Shown piece by piece: positions 38,355 to 48,208 of a DNA stretch of 57,104 nt; position 1 is the stretch's first letter, and each line of letters opens with the position of its first letter. The notes below the pieces were generated by a model. The model was not told the origin of the DNA. It searched no databases and saw nothing but the letters and a program-made list of their open reading frames with translations. The DNA is from Gammaproteobacteria bacterium (GTDB taxonomy: Bacteria > Pseudomonadota > Gammaproteobacteria > Pseudomonadales > Azotimanducaceae): the NCBI GenBank assembly GCA_016874135.1, contig VGVE01000008.1:1-57104 (forward strand). The letters run 5' to 3'. Made by a program: the position numbers and the translations under genes.

Positions 38355-38825
38355 CTATTGATATCGTTTTCCCCGGTACTCGATCCAGCCATCCTCATGA
38401 TCACCGCGGGGTGCGTGATGTGTCCAGTGCAGAACGCCGCCCTTGGGGTTCCACTCGTACTCGCCGTAGAGCGAGATCCGCTCCCCAGGTACCAGGTCGA
38501 CAACCCGCGGTGCGAGGTCGATGTTGTGCGCGACCAGGATTGATGTGCCTGATGTTGTGTGAATGAGAAATCGCTGATGCCGGCTGCCCTTGTTATCGTC
38601 CTTGAGTTCACGGTTGACCTCAGCCTCAACTCGCACCATCTGTCCGCTGAGTGCGTCGGTGAACTCAGGCGCGACAGAGGTCAGAGGAGAGGGTTGGCGT
38701 TCTTTGGCGCGGAAGTCCGCCGGGACCGGCTGCAACTCACCGTCCAGTGATGCTACCCACGCCAGAACGACGATGGCCGCGAGAGAGATCAGGGTGTTGC
38801 GCAGACGAGGCGGTAAGGTCGACAC
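38355..38825 (-). CDS. DUF3465 family exported protein
   Basis: The 156-residue protein has an N-terminal membrane segment (NTLISLAAIVVLAWVASLDG) and ends with GEYEWNPKGGVLHWTHHAPR then DHEDGWIEYRGKRYQ, the family signature. The middle (VEAEVNRELKDDNKGSRHQR, then FLIHTTSGTSILVAHNID) is OB-fold-like. The function is unknown; it is probably periplasmic and anchored. It lies 71 bases upstream of the DUF3604 gene on the same strand. The divergent gap 38826-38954 should hold promoters for it and the luciferase-like gene. Confidence 0.85.
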   Translation of the reverse strand: MSTLPPRLRNTLISLAAIVVLAWVASLDGELQPVPADFRAKERQPSPLTSVAPEFTDALSGQMVRVEAEVNRELKDDNKGSRHQRFLIHTTSGTSILVAHNIDLAPRVVDLVPGERISLYGEYEWNPKGGVLHWTHHAPRGDHEDGWIEYRGKRYQ

Positions 38826-38954
38826 GGGCCGGACTTTTGGTGGATCAAGGCGAGTGTATCAGGCGGCCGGCCGCCCTTCGGAAGATGTCTTGCACCTGCA
38901 GGCGCGTGATGTTTCCATGCCGCAGGATTCGATCACGGGAGAGGATGAGAGCAG

Positions 38955-40178
38955 ATGCCGCGTTTGAATTTTGGCGCATTCCTCGCGCCCCACCATCCGA
39001 TAGGGGAGAGCCCCCGATTGCAGTTTCGGCGTGATCTCGATCTGGTCGAACACCTCGACCGGCTTGGCTACGACGAATTCTGGTGCGGTGAGCACCATTC
39101 CACCGGCTGGGAAATCATCGCCTCGCCGGAGCTCTTTCTGGCCGCTGCGGCAGAACGAACCCATCGCATTCGCCTCGGCACCGGCGTGATCTCGTTGCCC
39201 TATCACCACCCCTTCAATGTGGCCCAGCGAATGGTCCAGCTTGACCATATGTCCGGGGGGCGGGCGATCTTTGGCAGTGGTCCAGGTGCGTTGCCATCGG
39301 ATGCCTACATGTTCGGTATCGACCCGCTGGTGCAGCGTGACCGTCAGGATGAATCGCTCGCTGTCATCAGACGACTGCTCGCAGGGGAGCCGCGGTTCAG
39401 TTACGAGTGTGAGTGGTTCACCCTGAAAGACGCGGCACTTCAGCTCCTGCCATTGCAGGAAGAGCTGCCCTGTGTCGTTGCGTCCATGGTCAGTCCATCC
39501 GGTATGACGCTCGCTGGTAAACATGGCATCGGCATTCTGTCGATTGGCTCCATGTCCACTGCCGGGTTGCAGGCGTTGCCAATGCAATGGAGTTTTGCCG
39601 AAGAGTCGGCTGCCAAATATGGCAACCGGGTCGACCGGCGCAACTGGCGCATTCTGCTGTCATTCCACATCGCTGAAACCCGCGAGGATGCTGCGCGTGA
39701 GGCGAAACACGGGCTCTTCCGTTGGCACAATGAATACACCGTTGGCACGCTGATGCGCCCCGGTGCCGAAGCGTTCAAGACGCCGGAAGACGCAGTTCAC
39801 CAGACCGCGATGGTGGAGGGTTCCGCCGCCGTGATTGGCACACCCGATGACCTGGTGGCGACGATTCGCCAGTTGCAGGAAGTCACCGGTGGTTTTGGAA
39901 CAGTCATCGGTTTTGTCCATGACTGGGCCAATCCGGAAGCCACGCGGCGCAGCTGGGATCTGGTTGCACGACATGTAGCCCCTGAAATCAACGGCGAACT
40001 GCGCGCCTACCGCGAGTCGCAAAAATATGTGATCGAACACCGGGAGAGTTTTGAGCGTGCCGGCCAGGCGGTGATGGACAAGATCATGGAAAACGAACGG
40101 GCAGTGAAGGCTTTCCGTGAAGGCTCTACCGCTCCCGCCGCGATCCCATCCCATCACGCACCGGATCTGCGTCGTTGA
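38955..40178 (+). CDS. LLM-class flavin-dependent oxidoreductase (luciferase-like monooxygenase)
   Basis: The 407-residue protein has the bacterial-luciferase TIM-barrel features LVEHLDRLGYDEFWCGEHHS and IRLGTGVISLPYHHPFNVAQ then RMVQLDHMSGGRAIFGSGPG. It would use reduced flavin and oxygen to oxidise an organic substrate such as an alkane or aldehyde. The C-terminal part with ATIRQLQEVTGGFGTVIGFV is typical of the long-chain group. Its stop overlaps the TTG start of the thioesterase gene, beginning a four-gene run joined by 4-base overlaps. Confidence 0.9.
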   Translation: MPRLNFGAFLAPHHPIGESPRLQFRRDLDLVEHLDRLGYDEFWCGEHHSTGWEIIASPELFLAAAAERTHRIRLGTGVISLPYHHPFNVAQRMVQLDHMSGGRAIFGSGPGALPSDAYMFGIDPLVQRDRQDESLAVIRRLLAGEPRFSYECEWFTLKDAALQLLPLQEELPCVVASMVSPSGMTLAGKHGIGILSIGSMSTAGLQALPMQWSFAEESAAKYGNRVDRRNWRILLSFHIAETREDAAREAKHGLFRWHNEYTVGTLMRPGAEAFKTPEDAVHQTAMVEGSAAVIGTPDDLVATIRQLQEVTGGFGTVIGFVHDWANPEATRRSWDLVARHVAPEINGELRAYRESQKYVIEHRESFERAGQAVMDKIMENERAVKAFREGSTAPAAIPSHHAPDLRR

Positions 40179-40576
40179 CTGAGCGGGCACGTCAGATTGC
40201 GGAGGAGGATGAGTTCGCACGTACGCTCGGCACTCGGGCCGTCAGCATCGAGGCGGATCGTGTGGTGGTACGCCTGCCGTACACCAGAAGTCTTGGCGTT
40301 GGCCGGGTGCATGGCGGCGCAATCAGTGGTCTGGTTGATATTGCGGCAACAGCCGTGTTCTGGTCGCGGGCAGATCTGACGGATCGGCACAGGGGTGCCA
40401 CAGTCGGATTCGACATCCACTTTCTCAAACTGGCGGTAGCCACGGATCTGATCGCCACAGCCACGGTGCGACGGCGTGGTGGCAGCCTTTGCCTCGGCGA
40501 AGTTTCAGTCCGGGACATCGATGGCTCGGAAGTGGCCTGCGCGACGGTCACCTATAAATTGAGCACGGCGCCATGA
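40175..40576 (+). CDS. PaaI-like hot-dog thioesterase
   Basis: The 133-residue protein contains GRVHGGAISGLVDIAATAVF, the H-G-G-x4-L-x-D helix of hot-dog acyl-CoA thioesterases, and ATVGFDIHFLKLAVATDLIA. It probably hydrolyses an aryl- or acyl-CoA. The start is TTG at 40175, which overlaps the upstream stop (TTGA); its own stop overlaps the next start (ATGA at 40573). This coupling indicates stoichiometric production within the four-gene unit. Confidence 0.88.
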   Translation: MTERARQIAEEDEFARTLGTRAVSIEADRVVVRLPYTRSLGVGRVHGGAISGLVDIAATAVFWSRADLTDRHRGATVGFDIHFLKLAVATDLIATATVRRRGGSLCLGEVSVRDIDGSEVACATVTYKLSTAP

Positions 40577-43500
40577 TCCTGGACCGAATCATATTGCCGC
40601 TCGTGCTGGTGGTGGTCTGTTGTTCCTGTGGGGGCGGAGCGGAGCCGACAGCGTCTGGTGCTGATGGTTCCCGAGTGATCGATCAGAGTGCGACTCACAT
40701 TACCAAGACCGTTGTGCTCACCGAAGGCACCAACCTTTCCTTTGCGGTAGACAACAAGGCGGAGAACCTGGTGCTCGCCTTGCAGGGACAGCTTTTCCGC
40801 GTGCCGCGGTCCGGTGGAAAGGCACTGACGCTGCTGCCGAGCTTCGATGATGCGCGCGAGCCTGCCATCGATCCGCGCAGTGACGAGGTGATCTACCAGT
40901 CGTATCGCGGTGGTACCTGGGACCTGTGGCGGGTGCCGTCTGCGGGTGGAGAGCCGGTTGCACTCACCTCCGATGCCTGGGATGACCGGGAACCGCACGT
41001 CAGCGCGAACGGTGACGTGGCGTTTTCATCGGATCGGGACGGCGGCTACGAGATTTTTGTCCTGCGGGATGGTTCGATGCCGGAACGACTGACCAATGAG
41101 CAGGGCAATGCGCACTCTCCGGCGTGGTCGCCGGATGCAACCCACATCGCCTATGCGGTGGATGGCCACTGCCCCCAAGATGGCTTGTTGCGAGTCCTCG
41201 ATCTTGCCGACGGAGCAGCGCGTACCCTGGTCACCGAAGCGGGCGTGCTTGCAGGTGTAGCCTGGTCTGCAGATGGTCTGCAGATCAGCTATCAGCTTCT
41301 GGGACGGGATACGTCAGGCGCGCCGGTAACCTCGCTGCGACGTATCGACTACATCGGCGGTGCACCGCTGGTCTTATCGCAGGACGGTGCCGATGTTTTC
41401 CCGTTCCGTGCCAGTTGACTTGCTGATGGCAGCGTCCTGTATGCCGCCGATGGCCTCATCCGCCAAATCAGCGCAGACCGAAACACGGAGACTGATGTCC
41501 CGTTCAAGGTCGAGATCGATTTGCGACGTCAGCCTTACGTGTACAAGTGGCGCAATCACGATGATGCCAGCCCGCGACAGGCCCTCGGCGTCGTTTCCCC
41601 CGTGCTGTCGCCGAATGGGGAGGAGGTTGCCTTCACCGCCCTCGGCAATCTCTGGGTCTGGACGCCTGCGTCCAAAGCACTGCGGCAACTGACGGATGAT
41701 CAGGCTGCTGAACAGTACCCGGTATTCTTGCCCGATGGCGGGTCACTGCTTTATGTGACAGATCGAGATGGGCCACAAAAGCTGATTGTCAGGGATCTGG
41801 CCTCCGGCTCGGAAGCGGAGGCGCCCATTCCGCATGCCACTGCCTTGTCGTATCCATCCGTCTCCGCCGATGGCCGGCGTATTGCAGTCTTCCGCGACAT
41901 TGTCGGTAGTCCGTTTGCCGGGCAGATCGTGGTGCTCGACCGCGAAACTGGTGCGATCACTGAAGTAGGCAAACCGATGCCGTCACAGCTGCTGTCGTTC
42001 TCACCGGACGGAACGAAACTGCTGTCATCCAGGCTCAAACCCTATTCGAGCCGCTATCGGGAGGGTGTCCAGGAACTCGTGTTCCTGGACGTGATAGGGC
42101 AGGCAGAGCGGACGCTTGTTCCAAGGGAACACTATTCCTTGCTCGATGCATCACTCTCAGCTGACGGCAAAGCGGTGCACTTTCTCCAGGATGCGCTGCT
42201 GTGGCGTCTGGACCTGGATACGAGCGGCCAACCCGTCGAGAAGGCCGTGCCGCTGACCAACCAGCTCACCGATCAGCCGGGGTTCAGTGCCGACGGGCGT
42301 GCCGCTGTATTCAGTTCCGGAGCGGCTTTGTTCAGGCTGCAAATCGCCAGTGGCGCCGTTGAAGACATCACACCTCCTTTGCCATGGACGCCGTCGATAG
42401 CCGCAGAGCGTTGGGTGCTGCGGACTGGTCGGTTGTATGACGGTCGCCTCGACAGCTATCGTACTGACATCGATATCGTCATTCAGGGGCAACGAATAGA
42501 GGGCCTTGAACCTGTTCAACTGGATCGTTCAGAGCGGGTTGTCGATGCATCCAATCTCACCGTGATCCCAGGTTTGTTCGAAATGCACGCGCATATGGGC
42601 AATACCAGCGGTCGCCAGGGGCGTGCGTGGTTGGCCTGGGGAATCACGAGCGTACGTGATCCCGGCGCACACCCTTACATCGCAAGCGAACGCAAGGAAG
42701 CCTGGGACAGTGGCATGCGACCAGGGCCGCGTGCGCACATCACCGGTTATCTCACCGACGGCAGCCGGGGTTTTTACGCGATGGCGGAAGGCATCAACAG
42801 TGAGGGTCACCTTGATCGCGCACTCAGCCGGGCCAAAGCGCTGCAATACGACTTCATTAAGACCTACGTGCGTCTGCCGGATGCCTTGCAGGCCCGGGTC
42901 ATCGAGTTCGCCCATGCCGAGGGCATTCCGGTTTCATCGCACGCGCTGTTTCCGGCCAGTGCGATCGGCATGGATCACGTTGAACATGTTGGAGGTACCA
43001 GCCGGCGAGGTTATGAACCAAAAGTCAGTGCGCTTGGGCGTAGTTATGCGGATGTAGAAGAACTCCTGGTACAAAGTGGCATAGGCATTACGCCCACGCT
43101 TGTGCTACCCGGTTTTGCCGCGATCATCGTCGAGGCGCAGGACCTGTTGACCACTCCCCAGTTTCAGGCGTTTTACGGGCCTTCCGCTGCCGCGGTCTTG
43201 CCGCGCTCGATGTCGATCAGCCCGGATGGCGCATCGGCGATTGCTACGGCCAACGGCGACCTTCTGCGGCGCCTCGTGCAAAGGGGATGCGCTGGTGGTT
43301 ACGGGCACTGATGCACCCTTTGTACCCTATGCAGCCGGGCTGCATGCGGAACTCAGGCTGTATGCCCGGGCCGGGTTGAAGCCGGCGCAGATTCTGCATG
43401 CAGCAACCTGGAAGTCGGCCACTGCCGCGCGCGTTGAACACGATCTTGGCAGCATCGAGATCGGCAAGCTTGCCGATCTGGTTGTCATTGATGGCGATCC

Positions 43501-43651
43501 GCTGGCGACGATTGCCGATGCCGACAATGTGGTGATGACAGTCAAAGGTGGACATGCTTATACCCTTGAGGACCTTGGCGTCGTTCCGGGCACGGGTGCT
43601 GAACCGACCAGTGAACCGAAACCGATCGGTGGGGAGTCTGATTCAAAGTGA
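40573..43651 (+). pseudogene. WD40-like propeller plus amidohydrolase lipoprotein, with TGA and frameshift
   Basis: A lipoprotein signal (LVLVVVCCSCGGG) leads into a TolB-like propeller (RGGTWDLWRVPSAGGEPVAL, then SSDRDGGYEIFVL), followed by an amidohydrolase domain with HxH in PGLFEMHAHMGNTSG, SSHALFPASAIGMDHVEHVG, and TGTDAPFVPYAAGLHAELRL. TGA at 41416-41418 interrupts the propeller in frame where Trp fits (FRAS then LADGSVLYAADG), and an extra base near 43279-43287 shifts the last 120 codons. Intact relatives are about 1,025 residues and hydrolyse cyclic amides or esters. The start and end overlap neighbours by 4 bases, so the lesions sit inside a coupled operon. Confidence 0.85.
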
Positions 43652-44751
43652 AGCGTGTAGACGCCATCGTGGTCGGTGGCGGCGTCTGCGGCCTCGGTGC
43701 GGGTTACTTCCTGTCTGAGTCCATGAAGGTCGTGGTACTTGAGCGCGAATCGCAGCCGGCCTACCACAGCTCCGGGCGTTCGGCGGCGCTCTACATCATC
43801 GGCTACGAAAGTCCTGAGGTCAGTGTCCTGACCGCAGCGGGACAGCAGTTCTACAACAATCCCCCTGAGGGGTTTGATGACGGTCCGCTCATCAAGCCGC
43901 GAGGCGGGCTTACTCTTACGGAACCGGGCATGGAGCCCCGGATGACATCATTCCTGGATCGCTGGCATACCCATTGCCCGAGACTCAGCCGCATCACGTT
44001 GGAAGAAGCGCTGGAGCGAGTACCGTTGCTCCGACCCGAACAGCTGGCTGCTGCGGCCTTTGATCCGGACTGGTACTCGATCGACGTACACAGACTGGTC
44101 ATGGGCTACCGGCGCGGCATTCTTCGACGCGGGTCGCTGCTGCAGTGTTCAGCGGAAGTCACGTCTGTCGAGCGACAGGGAACTGTCTGGCGGGTTGCCG
44201 CCGGTGACGTCTTCGAAGCACCGTTGCTCATCAATGCTGCGGGCGCGTGGGCTGCTCAAATCGGGCAGATGGCGGGTCTCGGCGGTGTGCCGTTGCAGCC
44301 GCTCAGAAGAACCGCGGTGCTCCTGCCGCTGCCGGAAGGCGCAGGATCGTGGCCGTCAGTGAATACGCTTGCCGACGACCTGTATTTCAAGCCGGAGGGG
44401 AACGGCCTGATGCTGTCTCCGGAGGATGAAACGCCGACCGAACCCTGTGATGCCGCACCGGAAGAGATTGATGTGGCACGAGGCATTGATCATTTCGAAC
44501 GGGTGACGACGAAGCCGGTGAACAAGATTCTCAGCAAATGGGCAGGGCTGCGGACTTTCAGCCCCGACCGGCGCCCCGTGATCGGTCGTGATCCGCGCGA
44601 ACCGTCCTTTTGCTGGTATGCAGGTCTTGGCGGGTTTGGTGTGCAGACGTCACCCGGCCTTGGCCGGCTGATTGCAGACTGTGTGCTCGGCTCGAAACAG
44701 CCTTCTTCGGCGATTGATGTGAGCCGCTACGCTGGAGCAATGCAGGGCTGA
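43648..44751 (+). CDS. FAD-dependent oxidoreductase (D-amino-acid oxidase/DadA-like fold)
   Basis: The 367-residue protein has an N-terminal dinucleotide site (AIVVGGGVCGLGAGYFLSES), SSGRSAALYIIGY typical of the DAO family, a substrate domain, and the C-terminal FAD strand WYAGLGGFGVQTSPGLGRLI. It probably oxidises an amino or imino compound, with oxygen or the respiratory chain as acceptor. GTG at 43648 overlaps the stop of the preceding gene (GTGA). It ends the four-gene coupled unit. Confidence 0.9.
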   Translation: MKRVDAIVVGGGVCGLGAGYFLSESMKVVVLERESQPAYHSSGRSAALYIIGYESPEVSVLTAAGQQFYNNPPEGFDDGPLIKPRGGLTLTEPGMEPRMTSFLDRWHTHCPRLSRITLEEALERVPLLRPEQLAAAAFDPDWYSIDVHRLVMGYRRGILRRGSLLQCSAEVTSVERQGTVWRVAAGDVFEAPLLINAAGAWAAQIGQMAGLGGVPLQPLRRTAVLLPLPEGAGSWPSVNTLADDLYFKPEGNGLMLSPEDETPTEPCDAAPEEIDVARGIDHFERVTTKPVNKILSKWAGLRTFSPDRRPVIGRDPREPSFCWYAGLGGFGVQTSPGLGRLIADCVLGSKQPSSAIDVSRYAGAMQG

Positions 44752-44814
44752 TTTCGACGCTGTTTGCAGAGGCGGCAGAACCGCAATCCGGCTCTGCCAC
44801 ATCAGGTCAGGTGC

Positions 44815-45249
44815 TCAGCTCTCCATACCCATGAGTTGCGCCGGGGTCAGATTGAGGGCGTTGACGACATTGTTGAAGAAGCTGATCTCGTGATCGCTGA
44901 TGCGGTCATCGGAGTGCACCACTTCTTTCAACGCAACGGCGATGTCGAGGCGGGACGAAACGTCCAGTCTGCGTGCCGCGGAGGCGATATATCGATCCAG
45001 TGGCGCCTTTTCATAGAGGGAAGTCTTGGCTGCGATGCGTATGTCGGCACTGCTGAAATCCTCGCCGGTGTGCGCCTTCAGAACCCGGCAGACCGTATCC
45101 ACTTCGACCTGTTTGATGTTGGTATCCGCCGCGGTGGCGCGAGCCAGCACCATCAGCATCACTTCCTTCGCTAGGTCACCCTTTTCAGCTGCGCTCAGCT
45201 CGGAACCACTGAAAATCTTCAGGACCTTTCCCAAATCCGCCCAGGCCAT
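44815..45249 (-). CDS. TerB-like tellurite-resistance family protein
   Basis: The 144-residue all-helical protein has the TerB features KGDLAKEVMLMVLARATAAD, VEVDTVCRVLKAHTGEDFS and HSDDRISDHEISFFNNVVNA with acidic metal-binding helices. Function is not settled; relatives act in stress or envelope roles. ATG at 45247-45249 (MAWADLGKVLKIF) is preferred over a GTG 18 codons upstream because the family starts here. It stands alone between the FAD oxidase and the decayed SGNH hydrolase. Confidence 0.85.
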   Translation of the reverse strand: MAWADLGKVLKIFSGSELSAAEKGDLAKEVMLMVLARATAADTNIKQVEVDTVCRVLKAHTGEDFSSADIRIAAKTSLYEKAPLDRYIASAARRLDVSSRLDIAVALKEVVHSDDRISDHEISFFNNVVNALNLTPAQLMGMES

Positions 45250-45323
45250 CAGGCTCTCCCATAAGTGTTCGCGCGGCAGGATAACAGAGCTTCGGCCCGG
45301 CAAGCAGCCCGTGTGCGGGTGGT

Positions 45324-46472
45324 TCAGTGTAGTTCAGCGCAGGAATCCCGGCCTGCCAGCGCGGCAGCCAGCATTTGCGCGGTCAGTCGGTGACCGTCGA
45401 CGGAAAAGTGGCCGCCGTCTTCTCTTGGTCGGAAGAGCGGCGTCGCAGGACGCTCGGCCTGTGTCTGGCTGAACGGCGCCGGCAAAGAGACGGTTACAAA
45501 CCCGAGCGCACAGCCGAGTTTCAGAACTTGGGTTTCGAGATCCTGCTCGATACTCCCTGCGAAGGACTCGAGCCGGGTGGGAATGATGAGCAGCACTGGC
45601 TCATGGTCGAGACGGCGCGCGGTTTCGAAGAATTGCCGAAACAAGGCAGCGAGCAGCTTCCAGTCTGGTGAGTTGCCGCTGCGAAAAGCACCTCGCCTCT
45701 GCACGCGTTGCCACCCGGCGACGGATGCACGCCACAGTACCGGGGTCGGCTCCGCTCCGATCCCGTCCGCGCCGGTGCGTTAGCGGTCGTACAGGTTCTG
45801 CGGCGATGGAACCGGTTGGCCGAGGAGGTGCAGCGCTCCCTGGTGTTGGGAACGGTGCGGCGAATGGTGCTGCGAAAGCTCGAGCCTGGTTTTAGCGTAG
45901 TAGGTAAAACCAGACAACGCCCGCTCGAAACCGCCGAGATAGAAATCGAGAACGACCCGCGTTGCATGCAGCTACGGCCCCAGCTCCTGATAGAGGAGCA
46001 GCATTTGGTCGAGCCCGTACCCGCTCACGCCGAGATTGAAGGTCCGGCTCTGTGGCGAGAACTGCTCGCCATAACCGTATGGGAATGTCTGGTTCGGTTC
46101 GATGTGGAGTCCGGCTGAAAAGCTGTCGCCGATGAACAGTGTCCGCTCCAGTCCGTCGTCGATAAATGGGTCGGTGGGCGGATTTCACGACTTGCGGAGA
46201 ATCCAATCCGCGAGGGTGCCGGGCTCCCGCCAGCCGAGCATCGGATCGAAGCCGGACAGACCTTCGACCTCGGCCTTGCCGGCGGCAAGATGCTCCTTTG
46301 CCCATCGCCATTCGTCCCGCACACCCGGGTCCGGGTGTGGCGGGATACGATCGCCGGTTCCGTAATAGAGGCGAGTCAGACCTTCCATCACCAACAAGGT
46401 GCAGAGCAGCGACGTGATGGTGAGCAACAGGTTCTTCAATGAAACCTCACGCTCCTTGAGCACCGCCGGCAC
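45324..46472 (-). pseudogene. SGNH/GDSL hydrolase with three in-frame stops
   Basis: One frame runs from an N-terminal anchor (LLLTITSLLCTLLVMEGLTR) through block I (TLFIGDSFSAGLHI, nucleophile Ser in GDSF), FPYGYGEQFSP and LGVSGYGLDQMLLLYQELG to block V (HFSVDGHRLTAQML, with Asp and His). It is interrupted by TGA 46185-46187, TAG 45972-45974 and TAA 45780-45782, with no frameshift. Length is about 382 codons, right for an anchored acyl- or deacetylase-type SGNH protein. It probably modified an envelope glycan or lipid. The start may lie a little downstream of 46472. Confidence 0.85.
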
Positions 46473-46567
46473 ACCGGGAAAATTCTCAGCGGGGATGTAC
46501 GGGATTCTGCGTAAGGGTTAATTTCTACCCATGTCATATCGAAACATCTCTCGCTGGAGCGCGTTGA

Positions 46568-47767
46568 ATGAGCTATCTGCTTGAAGACATCACCGTCATC
46601 GACGCGGCGACTTACCTGGCGGGTCCAGGTTCGGCGACGATTCTCGCCGACTTTGGTGCCAATGTGATCAAGATTGAACCGCCGGGTGGAGATGGTTACC
46701 GCACGCTTGTCGGGCCGTACCCGGTACCGTATCACTGGCAGCTCACCTCGCGGAACAAACGCAGTGTCTGCCTGGATCTTTCACAAGCCAGCGCACGCGA
46801 GGTCATGCATGCCCTCATTCAACGGGCAGATGTGCTGACCACCAACTTCCTGGAACCGGCGCTGCAGCGGTACGGAATGACATGGGAGGAGCTTCGGGCG
46901 CTCAATCCTCGTCTCATCTTCGCGCACATCACCGGTTACGGCACTGACGGTCCCGAAGTTGAACGACGGGCGTTTGATGTCACCGCTTGGTGGGGCCGGA
47001 GTGGTCACATGGAGTTCATCAGGCAACAGGGCGGCGCACCCCAGAACCCTTCACCCGGCATGGGTGATCACGGCACCGCGGTAGCGCTCTACGGCGCGAT
47101 CATGACCGGCCTGTATCGCCGCGAGAAAACCGGGGCGGGCAGTTATGTCGCAACGTCGTTGCTTGCCAACGGCGTGTGGACCAATGGCATGGCGTTGCAG
47201 GGCGTGATCGCCGGCAATGATCTCGGTCGCCACAAGCAGGAAAAGGGCTGGCATAACCCCTTTACAGGAATCTACCGGACCCGCGATGACCGGTATGTGG
47301 TGCTGGCGGCGCTGAATGCGGGCAAAGAGTGGCCAAAACTCTGTGAAGCACTGTCGCAGGACGACTGGAAATCCGATCCACGATTCCTCGATCTGAAAGC
47401 CGCGATGAAGAACCGGATGGTGCTCATCGAGTTGCTATCGAGTGCGATTGCCGGCTACTCCCTGGAAGAGATCTGTCAACGATTTGATGCCGCCGACGTG
47501 ACCTATGGCAAGGCGATGCCAATGGGAGAGGTGGTGACTGATCCGCAGGTATTGGCCAACGGTTACATCGTACCGACCGGGGATCCGGGCGAAGACTATC
47601 GCTTCACCGTCAACAGCCCGATCTTCGTCGGGGGTGAATCCAAGAAGCCACCTAAACGTGCACCGGACGTGGGCGCGCATACGGGAGAGGTGCTGCGCGA
47701 GTTCGGTTTCGATGATTCACAAATCAGTACGCTTGCAGCCAGCAAAGCCATTTCCGGAGTGTTTTAG
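46568..47767 (+). CDS. CaiB/BaiF-family CoA-transferase
   Basis: The 399-residue protein is a family III CoA-transferase: VIDAATYLAGPGSATILADF and GANVIKIEPPGGDGYRTL at the N terminus, NKRSVCLDLSQASAREVMHA, and the catalytic Asp region PSPGMGDHGTAVALYGAIMT. It moves CoA between a thioester and a free acid. The ATG at 46568 has only a weak ribosome site. It is followed 22 bases later by the PPOX-like gene, and diverges from the SGNH locus. Confidence 0.93.
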   Translation: MSYLLEDITVIDAATYLAGPGSATILADFGANVIKIEPPGGDGYRTLVGPYPVPYHWQLTSRNKRSVCLDLSQASAREVMHALIQRADVLTTNFLEPALQRYGMTWEELRALNPRLIFAHITGYGTDGPEVERRAFDVTAWWGRSGHMEFIRQQGGAPQNPSPGMGDHGTAVALYGAIMTGLYRREKTGAGSYVATSLLANGVWTNGMALQGVIAGNDLGRHKQEKGWHNPFTGIYRTRDDRYVVLAALNAGKEWPKLCEALSQDDWKSDPRFLDLKAAMKNRMVLIELLSSAIAGYSLEEICQRFDAADVTYGKAMPMGEVVTDPQVLANGYIVPTGDPGEDYRFTVNSPIFVGGESKKPPKRAPDVGAHTGEVLREFGFDDSQISTLAASKAISGVF

Positions 47768-47789
47768 AACTCCGTTAGGAGAAACAATA

Positions 47790-48200
47790 GTGATCAGTTC
47801 CAACCCGGCCTTTGATGCCTTCATCTCCGCCCATCGCTGGGCAACTCTGACCACCATGCGCAGGAACGGGAGTCCGGTGAGTGCGGTGATCGCCTATGCG
47901 CGGGAAGGGGACGAGCTTGTAGTGAGTACCACGCGTGACCGCTTTCGCGTGGTCTGCATCCGGCGTGATCCGAAGGTCAATCTCTGCGTGATCAGCAACA
48001 GCGAACCATTCAACTTCGTGGCGATTGAAGGGACCGCATCGCTCCAGGAAACGGATGTGCTGGCGCCCACTCGTGCCGTTTTTCATGCCATCCGCGGCAC
48101 CTCGTACAAAGAGCCGGCCGATCTGCCTAGCTGGATCGAACAGCAGGGCCGGTTGATCATTCGCATCCGCCCGGATCGGGTCAGTGGCGTCATTCGCTGA
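47790..48200 (+). CDS. Pyridoxamine-5'-phosphate oxidase-like, flavin or F420-binding protein
   Basis: The 136-residue split-barrel protein reads RWATLTTMRRNGSPVSAVIA then GDELVVSTTRDRFRVVCIRR and PKVNLCVISNSEPFNFVAIE, the pattern of PPOX-class F420-dependent or flavin proteins. It binds a flavin-type cofactor and reduces an unknown substrate. GTG at 47790 follows TAGGAG; in-frame codons upstream overlap the CoA-transferase gene and look non-coding. It is probably co-transcribed with that gene. Confidence 0.85.
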   Translation: MISSNPAFDAFISAHRWATLTTMRRNGSPVSAVIAYAREGDELVVSTTRDRFRVVCIRRDPKVNLCVISNSEPFNFVAIEGTASLQETDVLAPTRAVFHAIRGTSYKEPADLPSWIEQQGRLIIRIRPDRVSGVIR

Positions 48201-48208
48201 TCTACGAC

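Noticed and set aside
41416..41418. TGA inside the propeller-amidohydrolase gene as a second selenocysteine
   Set aside because: The context has no nearby Cys or redox motif, a Trp codon (TGG) fits the family there, and the gene has a separate frameshift, so it is a nonsense mutation.
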